Shown here: one piece after another, positions 58,516 through 64,000 of the stretch
Numbering within the stretch: position 1 is the first letter of the stretch
Layout of the letters: each line of letters opens with the position of its first letter
Assembly: GCF_014843005.1 (NCBI RefSeq)
Contig: NZ_JACYXM010000001.1
Coordinates: 558,001 to 622,000 of the forward strand
Length of the DNA: 64,000 nt
Source: Rhodanobacter sp. DHG33
GTDB lineage: Bacteria; Pseudomonadota; Gammaproteobacteria; Xanthomonadales; Rhodanobacteraceae
Reading direction: 5' to 3'
The notes under the pieces: model-generated
Databases searched by the model: none
What the model was told of the DNA's origin: nothing
What the model saw: the letters and a program-made list of their open reading frames with translations, nothing else
Made by a program: the position numbers and the translations under genes

Positions 58516-59565
58516 CTAGCGCTCCGAGTGCCCCGGCTCGTCGTAGTCGCGATGCGTGAGCAGTCCCGGCCGTATCAGGTCGATGAAGGCGCGCGCTTCG
58601 GCGCTGAGGAACTTGCCCTTGCGCATCACCACGCCGTAGCTGCGCTGCGGGAACCAGCGCTGCATGTTGCGCACGACCAGACGCTCGCGGTCGGCATCGG
58701 TGATGCAGATGCCGGTGACGATGGATATCCCTAAGCCCATCGCCACGTATTCCTTGATGACGTCCCAGCCACCCACTTCGATGGCGACGTGGTAGGGAAC
58801 CTGGTTCTGCTGGAACACCAGGTCCACCAGGCGGTACGTGGATAGCCGCTGCGGCGGCAGGATCAGGCCGTAGGGCGAGAGATCCGCCAGCGCCAATTCC
58901 TCCTTCTCCGCCAGCGGATGCCCTGGCGGCAGGATCAGCATGGGGTCGTACTGGCGCACCGGCGCCCAGGCGATGTCGTGCGGCACATCCAGCATCGAGC
59001 CCACGGCTAAGTCGGCCTTGTCCTCGCGCAGCATCGCCATGCCGTCCTTGCCGGTGACATTGGCGAGCTGCAGGTGCACGGCGGGGTAGCGTTCGCGGTA
59101 GCGGCGCACCAGCTCCGGCAGCAGGTACTGGATGGTGGAGGTGCCGGCGGCGATGGTGAGCCTGCCGGCGGTGAGGCCCTGCACCTTGGCCTGGAAATCG
59201 CGGTCGAGGTTGTCCCAGCCCTCCACCAGCGGACGGGCTAGTTCGTACAGCGCCTCGCCCGCATCGGTGAGGTTGATGCGGCGGCGGCGCCGCTCCAGCA
59301 GGGCCACGCCCAGTTCGCGCTCCAGCGCCTGCAACTGCAGGCTCACCGAAGGCTGGGACAGGTACAGCGCTTCCGCTGCGCGGCTCAGCGTGCCCAGTTT
59401 CACCGTGGCCACGAAGGCGCGCAGCTGCTTGTGACGATTGCCCTTGTAGTAGAAACGGACGGCTTCGCCGCCCGAACCATGCGCAGGCGTACGCTTCTTC
59501 GCTGCACTACGGCGCGGTTTTTGGGGCGATTTCGCCGTCTTGGCTGGGGCTTTTCGTTCTGTCAC
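58516..59565 (-). CDS. LysR-family regulator beside the glyoxylate genes
   Basis: 349 residues. A basic Lys/Ala/Pro extension (1 to about 32, KTAKSPQKPRRSAAKKRT) precedes the winged helix (about 44-105; TLSRAAEALYLSQPSVSLQLQALERELGVALLERR) and a LysR substrate-binding domain (about 125-335). The effector half resembles the CysB/Cbl type. It diverges from aceB with a T-N11-A site between them, so it very likely controls aceB-aceA and itself. The extension is longer than usual for the family. Confidence 0.92.
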   Translation of the reverse strand: MTERKAPAKTAKSPQKPRRSAAKKRTPAHGSGGEAVRFYYKGNRHKQLRAFVATVKLGTLSRAAEALYLSQPSVSLQLQALERELGVALLERRRRRINLTDAGEALYELARPLVEGWDNLDRDFQAKVQGLTAGRLTIAAGTSTIQYLLPELVRRYRERYPAVHLQLANVTGKDGMAMLREDKADLAVGSMLDVPHDIAWAPVRQYDPMLILPPGHPLAEKEELALADLSPYGLILPPQRLSTYRLVDLVFQQNQVPYHVAIEVGGWDVIKEYVAMGLGISIVTGICITDADRERLVVRNMQRWFPQRSYGVVMRKGKFLSAEARAFIDLIRPGLLTHRDYDEPGHSER

Positions 59566-59584
59566 ATCAATGATTTAAAGAAAA

Positions 59585-59603
59585 TATTGATAATAACAAT
59601 ATC
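59585..59603. promoter_or_regulatory. LysR T-N11-A site between LysR gene and aceB
   Basis: ATATTG and CAATAT form a perfect inverted repeat with a 7-bp A/T spacer (59591-59597), the LysR-type T-N11-A layout. It lies 18 bp upstream of the LysR gene ATG and about 75 bp upstream of aceB, within an AT-rich gap of GC-rich surroundings. Confidence 0.7.
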
Positions 59604-59623
59604 AAAAATTGAAATATTTAGTT

Positions 59624-59652
59624 TGTCAAACTTGAAATCGATGGCCTAGTTT
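59624..59652 (+). promoter_or_regulatory. Candidate aceB promoter
   Basis: TTGTCA (59624-59629) and TAGTTT (59647-59652) at 17-bp spacing, 27 bp before the aceB start and just downstream of the T-N11-A site, fit an activator-dependent promoter. Confidence 0.5.
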
Positions 59653-59679
59653 CGAGTCGTCCAACGACCGGAGCCACCC

Positions 59680-61278
59680 ATGGCCATGCCCCGCGAACGC
59701 CTCGCCACCGAAGCCGTGCAGCTGCACGGTCAGCCCAGCCCCGCCCAGCGGGAGGTCCTCGACCCGCAGGCGCTGGCCTTCCTGGCCGATCTGCACCACC
59801 GCTTCGACGGCCGCCGCCGCGAGTTGCTGGCCGCCCGCCGCGAACGGCAGGCGCGCTGGGACGCCGGCGAGCTGCCGGATTTCCGCACCGACACCGCCGC
59901 GATCCGCGAATCGGAATGGACCGTCGGCCCGATCCCGCCCGCGCTGCGCGACCGCCGCGTGGAGATCACCGGGCCGGTGGAGCGCAAGATGATCATCAAC
60001 GCGCTGAACTCCGGCGCGAAGGTGTTCATGGCGGACTTCGAGGATTCCTCCGCGCCCAGCTTCGCCAACCAGCTGGACGGCCAGCTCAGCCTGCGCGACG
60101 CGGTCGCCGGCAAGCTGGACTACACCTCGCCCGAGGGCAAGCACTACCGCGTGGGCGCGAATCCGGCGGTGCTGGTGGTGCGCCCGCGCGGCTGGCACCT
60201 GCCCGAACGCCACATCACGGTGGACGGCGAAACCATGGCTGGCGCGCTGGTGGACTTCGGCCTGTACGCCTTCCACAACGCACGCGCCCTGCAACGTCGC
60301 GACCTCGGCCCCTATTTCTACCTGCCCAAGCTGGAATGCATGGAGGAGGCCGCGCTGTGGGATGCGGTGATGACGCATGCGGAAACCGAACTGGACCTGC
60401 CGCCCGGCAGCATGAAGGTGACCGTGCTGATCGAGACGCTGCCCGCCGCGTTTCAGATGCACGAGATCCTGCATGCGCTGCAGTCGCGCGCCGTGGGCCT
60501 CAACTGCGGGCGCTGGGATTACATCTTTTCCTACCTGAAGACCCTGCGCGGCCATCGCGACCGCCTGCTGCCCGAGCGCGGCCAGGTGCTGATGACGGTG
60601 CCGTTCCTCAAGGCGTATTCGGAGCTGCTGATCCAGACCTGCCACCGGCGCGGCGCGTTCGCGATGGGCGGGATGGCGGCACAGATCCCGATCAAGGGCG
60701 ACGCGGCCGCCAACGAAGCCGCGCTGGCCAAGGTGCGCGCCGACAAGCTGCGCGAAGTGAAGGCCGGCCACGACGGCACCTGGGTGGCGCACCCCGCGCT
60801 GGTGCCGGTGGCGCAGGCGGTGTTCGACGAATACATGCCCGAGCCGAACCAGCGCGACGTGGAGCGCGACGACGTGCGCGTGGGCCGCGAGCAGCTGCTC
60901 GCGCCGTGCCCGGGCACCATCACCCGCGCCGGCTTCGACAACAACGTCGAGGTCTGCCTGCGCTACACGGCCGCATGGCTGGACGGCCAGGGCTGCGTGC
61001 CCATCCATCACCTGATGGAAGACGCCGCCACCGCCGAGATCGCCCGCGCGCAGCTATGGCAGTGGCTGCATCACGGCAAGCTGGAGTTTCCCGACCACGC
61101 GTCGATCGACTTCGCGCTGTTCGACCACGCGCTGGCCACGCACGCCCATCGCCTGCGCGACAGCGACGTGCCCGGCGCGGCGCGCGTGGACGCCGCCGCA
61201 CGGCTGCTGCGCGAACTGATCCACGCCGACGCACTGGCCGATTTCCTCACGCTGCCCGCGTACGAACAGCTCGCCTGA
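59680..61278 (+). CDS. aceB: Malate synthase A
   Basis: Condenses glyoxylate with acetyl-CoA to malate, the second step of the glyoxylate shunt. The 532 residues match isoform A (E. coli 533), not the longer G form. TIM-barrel signatures include EITGPVERKMIINALNSGAKVFMADFEDSSAP, VLIETLPAAFQMHEILHAL, LNCGRWDYIFSYLKTL and the catalytic Asp region DHASIDFALFDH. The ATG at 59680 has CGGAG seven bases ahead. aceA follows after 207 bp that hold a palindromic repeat. Confidence 0.96.
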   Translation: MAMPRERLATEAVQLHGQPSPAQREVLDPQALAFLADLHHRFDGRRRELLAARRERQARWDAGELPDFRTDTAAIRESEWTVGPIPPALRDRRVEITGPVERKMIINALNSGAKVFMADFEDSSAPSFANQLDGQLSLRDAVAGKLDYTSPEGKHYRVGANPAVLVVRPRGWHLPERHITVDGETMAGALVDFGLYAFHNARALQRRDLGPYFYLPKLECMEEAALWDAVMTHAETELDLPPGSMKVTVLIETLPAAFQMHEILHALQSRAVGLNCGRWDYIFSYLKTLRGHRDRLLPERGQVLMTVPFLKAYSELLIQTCHRRGAFAMGGMAAQIPIKGDAAANEAALAKVRADKLREVKAGHDGTWVAHPALVPVAQAVFDEYMPEPNQRDVERDDVRVGREQLLAPCPGTITRAGFDNNVEVCLRYTAAWLDGQGCVPIHHLMEDAATAEIARAQLWQWLHHGKLEFPDHASIDFALFDHALATHAHRLRDSDVPGAARVDAAARLLRELIHADALADFLTLPAYEQLA

Positions 61279-61343
61279 ATCCACCAGAGAAGCGAACGCC
61301 GCTTCGTGATGCCTGATTTGCGACAACCCTCAGCCCACGGATC

Positions 61344-61438
61344 CCGTTCGCACTGAGCGCAGCTTGCGACAGCAAGCGGAGTCGAAGCGTCCGATCCCTT
61401 CGACTCCGACTCTGCTGGCCTACGCCCAGGACGAACGG
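61344..61438. repeat. Nested inverted-repeat element between aceB and aceA
   Basis: Outer arms CCGTTCG (61344-61350) and CGAACGG (61432-61438) enclose the inner perfect stem GGAGTCGAAG/CTTCGACTCC (61378-61387/61398-61407). A fragment with CTGAGCG...GTCGAAGG occurs at about 20716-20744, so this is a dispersed family. No T-tract follows; it may adjust aceA expression relative to aceB. Confidence 0.7.
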
Positions 61439-61485
61439 CAACGACACCCGAAGTTTTACAGCCTCGCATTCACCGGAGCCACGCC

Positions 61486-62781
<1,296 letters not shown>

Positions 62782-62815
62782 GAAAACGAGGGCGTAGCAA
62801 TCGGCGGCGGGGAAA

Positions 62816-62852
62816 GAGGGAATGCGAGGTACACCTGTCTTGGCATTTCCTC
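62816..62852. terminator. Possible bidirectional hairpin after aceA
   Basis: GAGGGAATGC (62816-62825) and GCATTTCCTC (62843-62852) pair with one G-T, and the surrounding GGGG/CTCCC extend the stem. It lies between the convergent aceA and antiporter genes. The T-tract is poor, so termination is only possible. Confidence 0.35.
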
Positions 62853-62871
62853 TCCCGCTTGCCGCTCTTCC

Positions 62872-64000
62872 TCATCCCACATCCTGTTCCAGCGGAGGCA
62901 CCAGGGCAATCACCGTCCAGCCCGGCCTCGGCTCCAGTTCGCGCTTGGTCGAGGCCACACGCAACGCGCCTTTCTCTTCCACGCCGAACAGCAGCACGCT
63001 GTCCGGCCCGTACTCCTCGATGAAGCGCGACCAGTCGAACGCGGCGCTGAGCCGCGTGGTCTTGATGCGCCAGCCGCGTGCGAGCAGATCCGCGAAACGC
63101 GCGTGCGTCATCGCTTCGTCGAACAGCGGCGGCGCCAGCAGCTTGTCGGCCAGCGCGGCGCGGTCGGTATTCTCTTCCGGCGCGAGCACGCGCAGGCGGT
63201 AGACCTTGGTGCGGCCGAACTCCTGCCGGTAATGCACGCAGGCCAGCGTGTTGCGTTCGCGGTGCACGGACATCGCCAGCAGGCGGCCGATGCCGGCGAG
63301 ATCGAGATTGCGCTCCGCATGCGTCGAGGCCGGATTGCCGAAAAAGGTGTTCAACCCTTCCATGCGTGCCCGCCGGATACCGTCGTGGTCGTCGTCCGCC
63401 AGCACTACGCGGAAACCCGCTTCGTGCAGCGCCATGCCTACGCCGCGCGCCACCGCGTCGGAACCGAAGATCAGCACGCCGCGCGGCTCGGGATCGGCCA
63501 CCTTCAGCCACAGCGCCAAGGGCCGCGCCGTGGCGCTCTGCAGGACCACGGTGCCGATGATGAGGATGAACACCAGCGGCACCAGCGCCTGGGCACCCGC
63601 CACGCCCAGCGCCTGCAACCGCAGCGCGAACAGGGCCGACACCGAGGCCGCCACGATGCCGCGCGGCGCCACCCAGCCGATCAGCGCACGCTCGCGCCAA
63701 CTCAACCCGCTACCCAGGCTGGCCACCAGCACGCTGAGCGGCCGCACCAGGAACTGCGCGATGAGGAAGATCACCGCGCCTTTCCACAGCAGGTCGCCTG
63801 GCAGCGGCCACGGCAACCGCGCTGCCAGCAGGATGAACAGCAACGACACCAGCAAGGTGGTGAGGTGCTCCTTGAAGTCGAGGATGTCGTCGACATGCAC
63901 ATCGCGCATGTTGCCCAGCGCGATACCCATGATCGTCACGGTAAGCAGGCCCGAGTCGTGTGCCAGCCAATTGGAAAGCGTGAAAGCCAGCAACACCACG
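62872..64000 (-). CDS. Cation:proton antiporter with TrkA-N domain (C-terminal part)
   Basis: About 375 C-terminal residues are visible; the gene continues past the right edge. The first 165 residues hold antiporter membrane helices (LTVTIMGIALGNM, LVSLLFILLAARLPW, APRGIVAASVSALFALRL, LVPLVFILIIGTVVLQSATARPLA), typical of NhaP/CPA1 Na+/H+ exchangers. A Rossmann TrkA-N domain follows (GVLIFGSDAVARGVGMALHEAGFRVVLADDD), then a cytoplasmic tail. The nucleotide-binding domain suggests gating by NAD(H). It converges on aceA. Confidence 0.88.
   Translation of the reverse strand, partial: VVLLAFTLSNWLAHDSGLLTVTIMGIALGNMRDVHVDDILDFKEHLTTLLVSLLFILLAARLPWPLPGDLLWKGAVIFLIAQFLVRPLSVLVASLGSGLSWRERALIGWVAPRGIVAASVSALFALRLQALGVAGAQALVPLVFILIIGTVVLQSATARPLALWLKVADPEPRGVLIFGSDAVARGVGMALHEAGFRVVLADDDHDGIRRARMEGLNTFFGNPASTHAERNLDLAGIGRLLAMSVHRERNTLACVHYRQEFGRTKVYRLRVLAPEENTDRAALADKLLAPPLFDEAMTHARFADLLARGWRIKTTRLSAAFDWSRFIEEYGPDSVLLFGVEEKGALRVASTKRELEPRPGWTVIALVPPLEQDVG

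Overview
The window is GC-rich, tightly packed bacterial DNA from a Gram-negative aerobe. It carries TonB-dependent receptors, RND-type efflux lipoproteins, ubiquinone genes, an S46 dipeptidyl-peptidase and a glyoxylate shunt. Gene content and order (leuA-ilvE-leuCDB-ilvC-ilvB-ilvN-ilvA-ilvD; bioB-bioF...bioH-bioC) and the Oar-type receptors point to a gammaproteobacterium of the Xanthomonadales, most like Rhodanobacteraceae (Rhodanobacter/Dyella/Frateuria). That placement is inferred from content, not from a search.

Layout. 1-4.9 kb: a carbohydrate locus on the minus strand (partial glucoamylase-family protein, Oar-like TonB-dependent receptor, LacI regulator with an operator-like palindrome in front). 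4.9-5.7 kb: a small unknown gene divergent from an XRE repressor, sharing an inverted-repeat control region. 5.8-19.5 kb: one long plus-strand branched-chain amino acid operon, preceded by a Leu/Val/Ile-rich leader peptide and a terminator/antiterminator attenuator; it holds every enzyme needed from threonine and pyruvate to isoleucine, valine and leucine, plus a small VOC protein. 19.6-21.5 kb: DUF4328, VOC and DUF3147 proteins on the minus strand. 21.66-21.93 kb: 13 near-palindromes at an almost exact 21-bp period. 22-26.9 kb: a lower-GC accessory stretch of small unknown genes. Within it seven consecutive minus-strand ORFs are each followed within 1-34 bp by a copy of one 24-nt hairpin element, a cassette-like layout beside ilvD.

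27-33.2 kb: TonB-dependent receptor, phosphoesterase lipoprotein and di-haem cytochrome c peroxidase in one minus-strand cluster. 33.5-37 kb: TfoX-like, DUF1304, ubiA, nucleoside deaminase and comF. 37.1-42.6 kb: biotin genes bioB, bioF, bioH and bioC with trhO and a secreted unknown protein interposed. 42.6-44 kb: pssA. 44-49.3 kb: a MarR-controlled AaeXAB-like aromatic-acid efflux operon with its own outer-membrane lipoprotein. 49.5-51.6 kb: S46 peptidase, ending in tandem 63-bp repeats and a bidirectional terminator. 52.6-53.1 kb: two paralogous small secreted or membrane peptides behind a consensus sigma-54 promoter. 53.1-58.5 kb: trmL, ubiJ-ubiB, truC, arfB, an acyltransferase and a LysE transporter. 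58.5-62.8 kb: LysR regulator divergent from the glyoxylate genes aceB-aceA. 62.9-64 kb: a partial Na+/H+ antiporter.

Several families of short palindromic repeats recur between genes, including inside the amino acid operon, and one appears to have become the C-terminus of IlvE. The least explained items are the hairpin-punctuated gene array at 23.5-26.9 kb, the 21-bp phased palindrome array, and the sigma-54-driven twin peptides.
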